From NCBI GenBank assembly GCA_022385805.1, contig MU277670.1:219875-283874 (forward strand): a DNA stretch of 64,000 bases, in the 5' to 3' direction. Under the pieces are notes generated by a model. It had not been told where the DNA came from. It ran no database searches and saw nothing but the letters and a program-made list of their open reading frames with translations. Position numbers and translations under genes: made by a program. This stretch comes from Pilatotrama ljubarskyi (lineage: Eukaryota > Basidiomycota > Agaricomycetes > Polyporales > Polyporaceae). Shown piece by piece: positions 10,788 to 22,231 of the stretch (position 1 is the stretch's first letter; each line of letters begins with the position of its first letter).

Positions 10788-11797
10788 ATGGCTGCGAAAC
10801 CGGTCGTCGTCCTCACTGGAGCATCCAAGTGCATCACGCGCTAGACCCTTTCCGACTCAATTCCAGCAGCTGATGCCCCATTCCATCGCAGAGGCCTCGG
10901 GCTCGCGATAGCCAAGATCCTCCTCGAGACTCTCGGTGCTAACGTCGTCGCACTGTCTCGTACGAAGACCCCAGAGCTTCGCAGTCTGTGCGATGCTCAT
11001 GCGGAGTCTTTGCTTGCCCTGGAATGCGACGTGTAAGTCTCGGCAGTCCGACTTCTCTGTACTTTGATCCTTATGTATCGGCTTGAAGCACGGACGCTGC
11101 CGCTGTGCGCTCCTCTGTATCTCGCGGTGTCGAGAAATACAAGCGCATTGATGGTCTTATACTGAACGCCGGTGTGCTCGAGCCGCTTGGCAAGATCGCC
11201 TCGGAAGAGATCACCTTGGACCAGTGGAAGCAGCACTTTGATATCAACTTCTTCTCCCTCGTCACAGCGATCCGAGCTACTCTGCCTGAGCTACGGAAGA
11301 GCCCCATCGGAGGACGTGTGGTCTTCGTGAGTTCCGGCGCTGCTGTCGGCGGCACGCCCTCCTGGGGACCTTACAATGCGGGCAAGGCAGCCATGAACAG
11401 TCTCTGCAGGTCTGTCTTGTCCGTAGTTCCGGTAATATATATATTGATCGTTGCATAAGAACGCTCGCCGAGGAAGAGCCGGACATCACATGCGTCGCTT
11501 TGCGTCCCGGGATGGTCGATACTCCCGTGAGCTCCTGCATCTGCATCGCGCAGCCACTTCGCTCGACTGAGGACTTGCGCATTTCAGATGCAAGGCTTAA
11601 TTCGCAACAAGGGGCCGTCTACTATGGATCCCCACATCCTACAGAAGTTCACTGAGGCCCACGAGAAAGGCGTACTGGTCAAGCCGGAGGACGCCGGGCA
11701 TGTCATCGCAGCGCTCGCGCTGAAGGCACCCAAATCCTTGAGCGGCCAGTTCGTCACCTGGAATGGGGAGGAATGCAAGGACTTCCGACGCCAGTGA
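10788..11797 (+). CDS. short-chain dehydrogenase/reductase (SDR)
   Basis: Classical SDR of about 250 residues, an NAD(P)-dependent oxidoreductase probably in the cytosol; substrate unknown. The first exon is only 41 nt (10788-10828). Splicing to 10892 rebuilds the Rossmann motif TGASKGLGLAIAK. NAG occurs in LILNAGVLEPLG. The catalytic Ser and Tyr-X3-Lys are in FVSSGAAVGG and WGPYNAGKAAMN. PGMVDTPM follows the catalytic region, and the end is FRRQ. Introns follow GT-AG with about 50-65 nt lengths. It resembles yeast benzil-reductase-like SDRs (IRC24/YIR035C type), but that substrate assignment is only a family guess. It shares a short bidirectional promoter with PDB1. Confidence 0.9.
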
Positions 11798-12074
11798 TCA
11801 ATCTACTATCGACGCCATGAATTTAGAAGCAGAGACGAAAGCACGTTATCGCAGTCTAGAGCAGATTGTATGAATGCAAATGGTTGTACCCCTTCCTTTC
11901 GCGTCCTGCACGTGGGTCCCAATGGGACTTCGACCTTGCCTCCGCCCCCGCCGCCTCGACGTCCCGTCAAGACCGTGGGGCCTCCTACACATACGAAGAC
12001 GTATAAGAAGGACAAGGACTGACGTATCACGCAGCTATCACCCACCCTCGTCAAATTCATTCGTCCCTGGTTCT

Positions 12075-13291
12075 ATGGCAAGTCGGCGTTGTCGCTAGTA
12101 TAGAAGTACCTACTGAACGTCTTTCTAGGAGCGTGTCGACGTGCATCACCATATATTTCCTGCATCCATTGGCAAAGCGGGGTTGAGTGCCAAAGTCGGT
12201 TGGCGCACACCCCCAGAGAACCTGCCATGGACTCCAGAGATTAGCTTGAGAGCAATGGACCAACTCGGGATCAAGGTCGCAGTCCTCTCCCTCCCCGCCG
12301 GACTTCCTGTTGGCCCCTCAGGACAAGCGAACAGGGCAGCTGCGCGAGAGTTCAATGCTTACGCTGCTCGCATATGCTTGGATTACCCTGAGAGGTTTAG
12401 GTTCTTTGCTTGCCTGCCACACCTTCCTGACATAGAAGGTTGGCGTGTTCGCTTTCCGAAGGATGCTCATGCCTAATGACGCCTACAGGAGTCTTAGCAG
12501 AATTGAGATACGGTCTCGACGAGCTGAAGGCATGCGGTATCATCATTTCATCCTCGTACGGCCAAGGAGAGGATGCCAGTATGTCGCGTCACCTGGCGCG
12601 ACGAAAGCTCCACTGATACGGCTTCAGGATACGTGGGAGACGATCTCTTCGATCCTATTTGGGAGGAACTTGACAGACGAGCCGCAGTGGTCTTCTTGCA
12701 CGGCGCACAGGTGCCTGCATCCACCCCGCACCCTCATCTGTCTCTCGGCATACCTGTCATAGAGGTGAATCTCAGTACCAGAGATTCCAACATGTGCCAT
12801 CATGCTGACATGCATTACGAATAGGTACCGCATGAGACGTTCAAAGCCGCTGCGCATCTCGTAGTCACGGGCAAGAAGCGTAGGTGGCCCAACGTCAAGA
12901 TTATACTCGCCCATCTAGGCGGCAGCACACCTTCCCTCGCTCCTCGCGTCGCAGTACTATCGAGCTACATGGGCTGCACCCTGACACCGGAGGAGATTCT
13001 CGAGGACTTCAGAACGTTCTACTACGACACTGCGCTGAGCAGCCACGAGACGACGCTCACCGCCATAGGGTCGTTCGTCGATACTACTCATCTCTTGTTC
13101 GGGACCGACTTTCCAGGTGAGCTGCCACGCATATGTGCCTTATCACTCTGCAGCTAATGTCCACATTTGCAGCCGTAAGCACCGGCACGGTCAATTGGTA
13201 CACGAAAAATTCCGATGCGTTCTTCGCTGGTGCCCACGGCGATCTCGAACGAGTCATGCACAGGAACGCCCGTGCGCTCCTAGGTATATAG
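12075..13291 (+). CDS. amidohydrolase, ACMSD-like family (copy 1)
   Basis: Metal-dependent amidohydrolase of the family containing aminocarboxymuconate-semialdehyde decarboxylase and resorcylate/dihydroxybenzoate decarboxylases; exact substrate unknown. Metal-site motifs are VDVHHHIFPA (HxH), VVFLHGAQVP, ILAHLGG and LFGTDFP. Exons: 12075-12077, 12129-12438, 12489-12578, 12628-12764, 12825-13116, then a last exon ending 13291. The first coding exon is just ATG followed by a GC-AG intron (donor GCAAGT at 12078, acceptor AG at 12127-12128). This is the only reading I found that gives an open N-terminus (MERVDVHHH), since a TAG sits in frame directly before GAG at 12129. It is tandem with a paralogue at 13595 that shares the other intron positions. 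The N-terminal exon is less certain than the rest. Confidence 0.85.
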
Positions 13292-13594
13292 CCCTGTATC
13301 TATCTCCAATGGCAATGAGGCAGCATCCGACGCGCGCGGATGGATGTAGCATCACATCACTGAAGACGACCCTCGTGGTGCGACTTATTCTCATGCTCAC
13401 CCATCCGGGAGCCGCAGCGAGGAGCACTGCGCAGATATAAGATCCGAGATATCGAGTGTGATAGTTCCCAAAGCATCCCCGGACTCGCCCAACGCTGCCT
13501 GATACCGGTAGGCCACTTCTTACACATAGCGAATTGTTTGTGCTCACTAGACTGCGAGGCGTTGACGATGTAACTGATCATCGCGTGCTGGCAG

Positions 13595-14763
13595 ATGTCA
13601 CCTGGCAAGAAGATCGATGTCCACCACCACAACTTTCCTGCCAATATCGAGAGCCTCTACGACATGGATGAGCTTGGCTACGCCATGCCCAAAGAGAATC
13701 TACCCTGGTCGCCCGAGAAGAGCTTGCAGATGATGGACGAATTGGGCATCCAGACAGCCATCCTGTCGCTGCCGGACGGCTGGCCGGGGGCTATCCAGTA
13801 CAACCGCGAGACTGCACGCATCTGCCGTGAGCATTCCGGCAGGTTTGAATTCTTTGCATGCCTGCCGGACTTGCGTCAGACTGAAGGTCTGTCCGGACGT
13901 GTGGAATGACACGACGTGCTGTGCTCACTTGGAATGGGGCAGCCGCTCTGCATGAGCTCGCCTATGTCTTTGACGAACTGCACGCAAACGGAGTGTCCAT
14001 GTCTTCCTCCTACGGACGGGGAGCTGATGCGAGTACGTGTCGCCGAAACTTGCCCTCCTCGCCGTGCTCACAATGTCTGACCGTAGAGTATATCGGGGAC
14101 GATGTGTTTGATCCTATATGGGAAGAGCTCGACAGACGAGGAACAGTCGTCTTTCTCCATGGCGCGCAGACGCCCTCATCTACTCCGTACCCGCACCCCT
14201 TCCTTGGGATACCTGTCACTGAGGTTTGTCACTGAGTTTGGCTCTGGAGTGGGGCATGGACCACGCTCATAATGCTCGCAGGTACCCAACGAGACATACA
14301 AAGCGGCAGCACACCTCGTCGTGACCGGCAAGAAGCGCAAGTACGCGAACGTGAAGATCATCCTCTCCCACTTGGGCGGGAATACCGTCTGGCTGGCGCC
14401 CCGCGTCGCTGTGCTCTCATCGTACTTGGGCTGTACGCTCACACCCGAGGAGATAATCGAAGACTTCAAGACGTTCTACTTCGACACTGCCCTTGCTGTG
14501 GACGAGGCGACGTTGACGGCGATGCAGACGTTCGTCAGTCCTGATTGTATACTCTTTGGAACAGATTACTCCGGTAAGCGTTCAATGGTGTCTCGCGCAT
14601 AATATGTGCGCTGAACATGAAGGGGGTCCTAGCCATCACGACGGGCATGGCGAAGTGGTACGACGAACAGCTGGAGAAATTCTATGCCGACAAGCCTGGG
14701 CAACTGGAGGACGTCATGACCAAGAATGCGTTGAAACTCATTCCGGGCCTACGGGCTTTATGA
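13595..14763 (+). CDS. amidohydrolase, ACMSD-like family (copy 2)
   Basis: Tandem paralogue of the gene at 12075, same strand and family. It begins MSPGKKIDVHHHNFPANIE with no intron before the HxH motif, unlike copy 1. Later motifs are SMSSSYGRGADAKYIG, VVFLHGAQTPSSTP, IILSHLGGNTVWLAPR, LTPEEIIEDFKTFYFD and ILFGTDYS. It ends NALKLIPGLRAL. Four introns are placed as in copy 1 (after TEG, after GADA, before VPNET, after GTDYS). The two differ most at the N-terminus, in the ENLPW region and in the C-terminal tail (AITTGMAKWYDEQ against AVSTGTVNWYTKN). Metal ligands are intact in both. Probable role: hydrolysis or non-oxidative decarboxylation of a small aromatic or cyclic acid. Substrate divergence between the copies is inference. 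Confidence 0.87.
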
Positions 14764-14941
14764 ACATGTGCAAACAGTCTACGGATTATACTGCATTCTA
14801 AGCAGCAGATGTGCACACGTACTAGATTACTGTCCTTCATCTCGATGATTCGGCTTGCAGACATGCTGCAAGGGTATAAACCGATTAGGTCACGTCTAGG
14901 GTATGACGAGGAGTCTGTATGTGCAGCATCACGACCAGAAG

Positions 14942-16993
14942 TCAGTGTTGCTCCCGCAGCCAGCGGAAGATCTCGCGGTGGCAAGGGGAGCTGGTGAGGA
15001 GCGCCTGGCCGTGGTGGCCCTCTGGGTCGAAGCGCAGGCCCTTGCGCACGCCATGCGAGGTGAGGTAGCGCTTGACACGCTGGAGGCAAGCGCTAGGCGT
15101 GAGCAGTGTAGCGGCATCGCAGAGGGTGGAAGACTCACGGTGGCATCGATGATGGAGTCCTTGCCGCCCAGCACGAACATGGTCTTTTTGTGATCACGCG
15201 CGTTCGGGATCTCTTCGTACCAGAGACAGTTGGAGGACCAATCGAAGTGCCGCTGCAGGAAGTTCGCGACGCCGAGTTCGGTGCCGACGAAGTACTTGAT
15301 GACGAGATCCAGGCCCTATAAGCAGAGCCGTGAGAGACTGGTCAGGGGCAGCCGAAGCGTCAAACTCACGTTCGCGCAAGGTCGATAAATGAAGTTGTAG
15401 CACAAGTCTGCGACGAAGAGTACGTCAGGCGTCTGCCCGCGGCTGCAGGAAAAGGACACTAACCGCCTTCCCAGGAGCAGAACGTCACTGGATCCACGAA
15501 GCAGGATCGAGTCACCATCCGAGGATGTGTCTTGAGCATCCATGCGTGCGAGAAGGAACCGCTGTACAATGGCACGACGTCAGTAGAGGTAGACCTCACC
15601 AATTGTGGTCGTTCCTTACTTCGAGTGGCTGAGCATGGTAACACCCTTGGGGACCGGCGCTACGCCCGCATTTCCTTTACGCTCTGCAGGGGCCTTCTCC
15701 TCAGTGTCCGACACATCCGAGGTAGGCTCGTCGAGGTCAGCCCAGCCCAGTTCTGCCAACAGGCCGGCCAGGCACTCGGTCATCTCCCGCCTGCCCATAG
15801 GCCGCAAGAAGCGCGGATGCAGGATCTCCTGGCTGACATGGGGAAGAAGTGGGACAAGGACAGGATACTCCGGAAGTGAGACGAAGACATGCTCGATGAA
15901 GCGGCGATATTGCGTGAGGCCTAGACCAAGCCCGTGCATGAACACGATGGGACGGTGACCGGTATGGGCGTTCCAAGTAGGCGGGACTCGGAGGACGTAT
16001 CTACACGAATCATCCAGACGCGTAATAGAGCTGTGAGAATAGCTTCGGGCAGAGTCGCGGTACTTACTCTAGGTCCTTGTATACCCCAAACTTGACGTTC
16101 CACTTACTCCGGAGAGTACGTCGGAGTATCGTGTTGCTGAGAGCTACTCCGACATACCACACGAGCGGCCTCCAAGCAACATTCACGGGGTCCAAGGTCA
16201 GAAGCAAGGGCGAGGCGGCGGGGTTCGAACCATCCGGGATCTTCGAGCCTGCACGATGCTCGAGCAGCTGAATGACTTCGTTGAGGACCTTGCGGTGAGG
16301 CTCCGAGACCTTGTCGATCCCGGGGAAGGAAGCGTTGAAGATGGACCAGTAAAGCCACGCGTACATCTCATGCCGACGGATAGAAGACCATGGCGCCTTG
16401 TTGAACCTGCATTCGAGATAAGTGACACCTATATAGACATTCTGTGGCGAGGCTGAACGCACCATGTCCTTAGGTAGTTCCGGAAGTCGACTGCGCGAGG
16501 GTCATTATAGTCGAGGACCGTCACCGTCTCCGCAGGACTTCCGGGTCTATCGACATCGAGAGTCTCCTCGTCGAAGCCCTCCTCGGGGAGGGATGCGAGG
16601 CCAGCCTGGAGGACGCGCCTGAAGACTGCTTGAAGCTCGTGGAGGTTGCCGGCAACATTGGGACCGGGGCCAGAGATAAAGGCAGCGAGATTGTAGTGGT
16701 ACACGCTGAAGAATACCTGTTGGACGGATAAGGACTGCGGGACTGAATGGGACGGGATCACTGGGTCTGACCTCACTGAGTGCAAGCACGAATAGACACC
16801 ATCCCTTCCACGCGAAGGTCCAGACGAGGCCGGCATGTAACGCATAGATGACGAAAGCCCACGAGAGAGGCACGACCGACCAGATGGGCAGGACTCCAAC
16901 GAGGAGCACAAGATAGAAGGAGAGATCCCGTCTTGGGGGCGTGTGCAGCTTTTCCGCCAGATCGGCGACGAGGGTCTCCTCCTTGGTAGGCAT
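14942..16993 (-). CDS. membrane-anchored alpha/beta hydrolase
   Basis: Starts MPTKEETLVADLAEKLH at 16993. Two adjacent hydrophobic segments follow within the first 60 residues (FYLVLLVGVLPIWSVVPLSW and FVIYALHAGLVWTFAW), suggesting an N-terminal membrane or lipid-droplet hairpin. A region of about 200 residues typical of basidiomycete proteins comes next. The alpha/beta hydrolase fold has an oxyanion motif HGLGLG, nucleophile elbow SHSKGS (variant of GxSxG), acid region GGKDSIID and catalytic His in GHHGQAL near the end. The chain stops at LREQH. An acidic insert (PTSDVSDTEEKAP) sits inside the hydrolase domain. Substrate unknown; a lipid or ester is likely from the fold and anchor. It is convergent with the amidohydrolase pair (178 nt). 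Confidence 0.8.
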
Positions 16994-17499
16994 GGTCTTG
17001 TCTACGGGCGTCGCAGAGCGTCAGAGGTCGTGATCCGTCGTGAACAGGAGCGGATGGCCGCGACGAGACGAGGGCCCGAAGGCGGAAGAGCAACGCCTTT
17101 GACCGTGGTCGCCGAAGCTGAACAGGGCGGGCGGCTGGCAGTCGTCGAGGGACTGTTCACCATCACCGTTGCACGCGACACCAAATTCAGGTGCAAATTG
17201 AAAGTGGCCTCATTCTCATGATTGCGAGCATATATTCTGTGAGCGCACATTTGCAGCACCCTGCAGCTTGCTACATATTGTCGTCGAGGACGCTCTAGAG
17301 AGGCTGAGGAGGTGGTCGGGCGTCGGGCGTTGACGGTGATGGCCACGCGAGCGGGTGATAGCCATGTGGACGAACGATGACGCTGTTGGCATTGGCACGG
17401 ACTATCCCGCGTTTCGGCCGACATCTCGTTTTCTTCCTCCTCGTCCTCCTCCGTCCCTCGACCCATCTACCGTCCTCAGTCTACGAGGTGTTGCTCGCC
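16994..17499. other. divergent promoter region, hydrolase / IDH1
   Basis: No gene seen. The 80 nt before the IDH1 start codon are pyrimidine-rich on the plus strand (TTTTCTTCCTCCTCGTCCTC at about 17428-17447), as before several other genes in this window. No clear TATA box was noticed. Confidence 0.4.
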
Positions 17500-19136
17500 A
17501 TGCTCCGTAGTGCGCTCGCGTCTGCCGCTCGTCCCGTTCTCAACGCCGTACGTCTTTCCCGCAGGTCTCACAGCGCGCCAACGATTTTAATCCATCCACA
17601 GAGGACGGCCACCACCCTCTCCGCTGGCTTCCCCCGCGTTACCCAGAGAGTGCGTCGCGTCATCAGTTACTTGGCCGTTTATTAGTGTAACTGAGCCTCG
17701 CGTGTGCAGCTTCCGACCAAGTATGGCGGTGTCTACACCGTATGTCTTACGGCAGCACGGATTTCGCACACTTCTGAGCTGGACATATTCTAGGTGACCC
17801 TCATCCCCGGTGATGGTATCGGTAACGAGATCACGGACTCCGTCAAGGAGATCTTCGAGTACGTCAACGCCCCCATTGAGTGGGAGCAGTACAACGTCTC
17901 CGGAATGTCCTCCGAGGGCGAGGAGCTCTTCAAGCAGGCTATGGAGAGTTTGAGGCGCAACCGGGTCGGCCTCAAGGGTATGTCCCTGGAAGCGTGTATT
18001 GTCTTCGCATGCGCTGACACTTTGCAGGCATTCTCTTCACTCCCATCTCCCAGTCTGGTCACATCTCGTGGAACGTTGCTATGCGCCAGCAGCTTGATAT
18101 CTATGCCTCCGTCGTTCTCTGCAAGTCCCTTCCTGGCTTCCCCACCCGCCATAACAACGTGGACTTTGCTATCATCCGTGAGAACACGGAGGGTGAGTAC
18201 TCTGGCCTCGAGCACCAGAGCTACCCCGGCGTCGTCGAGAGCTTGAAGGTCTCCACGCGCGCAAAGGCTGAGCGTATTTGCCGCTTCGCATTCGACTTTG
18301 CGCTCAAGAACAACCGCAAGGTGAATTGCTATTACCATGCGCCGCGCAGATCGGGGTCGCTCACAAGCGGCGCAAAAATTGTAGAAAGTCACCTGCGTGC
18401 ACAAGGCAAACATCATGAAGCTGGGTGATGGTCTCTTCCTCAACACCTTCCGTCGGGTGGCTGAGGACTACAAGACCACCGGCCTGGAGTTCAATGACAT
18501 GATTGTCGACAACACGTGAGTAGTAGTCCTAGCTGCATGTAGCTGCGTCCACTCATGCAGGGTTTGTATAATAGCTCCATGCAGCTGGTCGCAAAGCCGA
18601 CGCAGTTCGATGTCATGGTCATGCCCAATTTGTACGGTGCCATCGTCTCCAACATTGGTGCCGCTCTGGTCGGTGGCCCGGGCATCGTTCCTGGCTGCAA
18701 CGTTGGCAGGGTAGGCAGCGCAGCCATTCGGCCTCGATGGCATAACTGAAATCGACATGTCCTTTCCTGCAGGAGTATGCCCTCTTCGAGCCTGGTTGCC
18801 GTCATGTCGCCAAGGACATCATGGGCACCAACCGTGCCAACCCTGCGGCCATGATTCTGAGCGCGACCATGATGCTCAGGCACCTCGGGTAGGGTCTTCA
18901 GGTAATTGGCGGTACCATTGCAGCGTACTTAGCCGCTCTTTACAGCCTTGACCACCTTGCGAACAACATCGCGAGCGCGACGTTCGATGTCATCAACGCC
19001 GGCAAGGTCCGCACTGCGGATATGGGCGGTAAGCTTCATTTGAGTTATCAAGTGGGTCGCTTATTTACGTATCTGTCCTATAGGCTCTGCGACGACCTCC
19101 GAGTTCACCGCTGCTGTTATCAAAAACCTCAGCTGA
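17500..19136 (+). CDS. IDH1: isocitrate dehydrogenase [NAD], subunit 1, mitochondrial
   Basis: Regulatory-type subunit of the mitochondrial NAD-dependent isocitrate dehydrogenase (isocitrate to 2-oxoglutarate, TCA cycle). The presequence [16 protein letters not shown] is spliced across about 54 nt to [15 protein letters not shown], then [10 protein letters not shown] leads to [19 protein letters not shown]. Other motifs are [51 protein letters not shown] and [20 protein letters not shown]. The end is [18 protein letters not shown]. At least seven short introns are present. The SQSGHISWN stretch, rather than the stricter catalytic version seen in the gene at 62160, favours subunit 1. Its partner subunit 2 lies about 43 kb away in this window. 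Confidence 0.93.
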
Positions 19137-19311
19137 ACGCTCTGCGGCAGTAGAGGGCTGGTTGGGACGCGGCCAGCAAAGCAGGAGTGCCGAGCGATGA
19201 GCGACTACGCCGTTTGGTCCGGTAATGTAGATGTAGTGTACATGATGACCTAACGTATCATAACTCGCCTCCTAGAGTGCTGTTCACCTAACACATACTA
19301 GGCGCTCCGTG

Positions 19312-21102
19312 TCAGGGTATAGAGTTCAAGTCGAAGTCGTTGAACAGGGCATCATCGTCCAACGCGGCGTCATATTCGTCCTTGTCAGGGGATTCCTTCT
19401 TGGCTTTCTTGGCGGCCAGCTCTTCGTCTGGCGAGGGGTGATCCCTGGGGCGCTTTGAACCCTTTGCGCCCTCGTGTTCGACCTTCACTAGCATATCGGC
19501 AGTCGGGGGATCATTCGGGGCGGCGCCGTCTTCACCGTCCCCGCGAGGTTTACGCAGCGCGAGTATTGTTGCACAACGGACCTCCGCTTTCTGCCCCCAG
19601 CCCTCAGAGGCGGGCCGAAACTCGGCGTATAGGGAGAAGCCCTTCTCATTGAGTTCCGCAGGGGAGTAGCTTTCCGCCAGGAGGCGCAGCGCGCCCACGA
19701 TGTGTGGTGCGGTCTGCCGCAACGCACGGGTGATATACGAAAAGGCGGACGTCGGTACGACCGGAGACCCTGAGGATAGGGCACGCCACTGGCCGGACGC
19801 GGTCTGGTAGAGTGGTCTAGAGAGAATGAGGGAGAAGGAAGTGTGAGCGGCGGTCGAAAGAACGAGAGCCACTGCCCGAAAGTGGTTACGTACATCCTAT
19901 TCCAATTGGCGGGAGAGGAGCCAGAAGAACGCGGTGGCGTTGCACACGCCATGAGAGAACGTCTGCGTGAGCTCCTATTTGTCCCCATGATTGAGATGAG
20001 CGAGCACCCACCGTCTACCCATAAGCTCCACGTATGGCTGCGAGCCGGTGCGGCTGGCGTCCATACCGCGCTGCTTACCGTCCCGGTAGATGCCCAGCGA
20101 GACGCCTTTGCTGACCGCGTTCATCTCCGTATACACAGAAGCTGGGCGGCGGAACAATATTGTATGAGCGTCCGGTGTCACAGCACAGTACAGCACACAC
20201 AGCCTCGCAGGGCTGTCCGGCAGAATCGAGCTGGGGAGCCTCTGGTCCGGCTCGAGTTAGGAGGAGGCGGGGGACTGCATACCTATGCTGAGGGCTTCTT
20301 CTCGTCGGAATCCCAGTCGTTCCGCGACTACAAACGCCCATGCCATCATAATGGGCGCGCGGTTCACCACAGTGTATTTCGTCTTGATCACCTGGATGTG
20401 CACCGCACACATCAACCGCCAGAGCTCTAGTTAGCACATACAGTCGTAATGTGGTGTCCGGTATGTGCGCCGCGAGCGTTTGACGCACACGGCACGCATT
20501 TCGAGCCGTTGAAGGCGGCGCAGAACACGCACCTCCTCGTCGAGCATCTCATTGAACTCGAGGCTGCCATACGAGTCGCCCTCCTCGCGCGGCTTGCTGG
20601 GGAGGAGCTCATTCAGATCGTCGTCCGGTTTACGTTTCCTCTGTGGCTTGCTCTGTGCGCGGAAATGGACCGTTCCATATACCCAAAGCGTGTTTATGAA
20701 TTATGTAACGGTGTGCAATCAGACGGCGTGAGCTTACGTCGGTCTTCGAGGAGCTCGCTTTCCCCGCCGATGAGGCGCTCGGCAAACCGCTCGCAGCGGC
20801 TTTGGAGGTCGAGGGTTTGCCCTTGTAACCTGCTTTACGCACAGCGGCAAGGACCTGCTTCCGGAGGTCTTTCTCCGCAACGCCTGCTGACTCGAGCGAA
20901 AAGTCGGTCAACATGCCGAGCTGCTCAGGCGTGTTGTGCGTCTTGTATCTATAAGGCGCATCAGTGCGTGTGTCGGATCCCGTAGCATATAGACTCGCAT
21001 TTTCCCCGCAACGGCCATCGCCTTGGATGGCGGAATGTTACTATTTGCGAGCATCTTGAGGAAAGCCGGCAGGGATATCTTCGTTGAGGATGCTTCTGCC
21101 AT
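19312..21102 (-). CDS. conserved-looking protein of unknown function
   Basis: I do not recognise this family. The start at 21102 reads MAEASSTKISLPAFLKMLAN and continues AVAGKIYKTHNTPEQLGMLT when a GC-AG intron (20949-20998) is removed. A lysine/serine-rich linker follows (KAGYKGKPSTSKAAA, SSAGKASSSKTD), then KPDDDLNELLPSKPREEG and a compact region EFNEMLDEE, APIMMAWAFVVAERLGFRREE, IASVYTEMNAVSKGVSLGIY. The C-terminal half contains TASGQWRALSSGSPVVPTS and ends with a charged tail rich in Lys, Asp and Glu (GSKRPRDHPSPDEELAAKKA, DDALFNDFDLNSIP), which suggests a nuclear protein. Several short introns are needed. It is divergent from APS1 with about 300 nt between start codons. Confidence 0.7.
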
Positions 21103-21398
21103 TATTTCACGGCTACGAGAGACTTCAGTTGAATGTGGACCACTGTTCCAAGTTGCTCGCAAAGACTTACAGTAGTGTATCACTGACTCGGAGATGGTTT
21201 GTCCGGCGTCGGTGCCTCCGCCGCTGACGCAGAATGTAAGCAGTGGGCGCTAATTGTAGATTAGATCATCACCAGAAAGGCAATCAACGCCCGGTACTGT
21301 ATTGATAGCACCTTGGCGCTGCCCTTCTGGACTTGCACAGTACTTACATATCGCTGCTTTCGTCTTGTCCACTTCTTGGCCGCTGCCCCGGTTTCGCG

Positions 21399-22231
21399 AT
21401 GATCAACTATATGCTACTTGTGTCTCGACAGGGTACCGCTATACTGCGAATGCTTGCTGAGCTCGATTGACCGACGGTCTGTAGGGAAGGTCCGCCTGGC
21501 GAAGTGGTACACCACCATGTCGCAGAAGGCGAAGGCCAAGATCGTCAAGGACGTCACGCAACTCGTCCTCGCGCGCCGGACGCGCATGTGCAACTTCCTT
21601 GAATACAAGGGTACGCCGCTAGTCTGGCTTCTTACCAAATCCGCGATCGTCTCACCGAGCACTGGATGCCACGGCGGTGCAGATACGAAGGTCGTATACC
21701 GACGATATGCATCTTTGTTCTTCGTCTGCGGGATCAGCCAGGGCGACAACGAACTTGTGACGTTGGAAATCATTCATAGATATGTCGAAGTACTGGATAG
21801 GTACTTCGGGAATGTGAGTGCCGTCCCATTCATAACTCGTCTGCGGTGCAGTTGACCTGTGCTTCTAGGTGTGCGAGCTTGATTTGTACGAGTCATGGTC
21901 CTATTTCCCGCACAAACAGCTCATGCTCATTCGATTCCGTTCAGGATCTTCAACTTCCAGAAGGCGTATGCCGTACGTTTAACTGGCGAGGCCCGCGTGA
22001 AGTGACGTTGACACGCCCACGCAGATCCTGGACGAGCTCATCATTGCGGGGGAGCTACAAGAGTCGTCCAAGAAATCTGTCTTGCGAGTAGTACGTCTCA
22101 CGCCTGCCTGCTGTGAACAGGATATCTGACGTGAACATGGCCAGGTTACGCAAGCAGATGGCATCGAGGAACAAGAGAACAGCGAAGATACCATGGCGCG
22201 GCTTGGGAGCCTCGGCTCTAGAGGGCCGTAA
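21399..22231 (+). CDS. APS1: AP-1 clathrin adaptor complex small subunit sigma
   Basis: Sigma subunit of the AP-1 adaptor, which sorts cargo at the trans-Golgi network and endosomes. Seven exons in 833 nt read MINYMLLVSRQGKVRLAKWY, then [80 protein letters not shown], then DLIFNFQKAYAILDELIIAG, a near-textbook AP small-chain longin fold. Introns split Q/G, K/D, N/V, L/I, A/I and V/V junctions and are all short. The C-terminal tail (EENSEDTMARLGSLGSRGP type) is variable in the family. The rest is so conserved that the identification is secure. Confidence 0.96.

Noticed and set aside
16208..16235. GGGGTTCGAACC-type sequence resembling a tRNA T-arm
   Set aside because: It lies inside the alpha/beta hydrolase coding frame (IPDGSNPAAS on the minus strand), and no acceptor, D-arm or anticodon stem can be paired around it.
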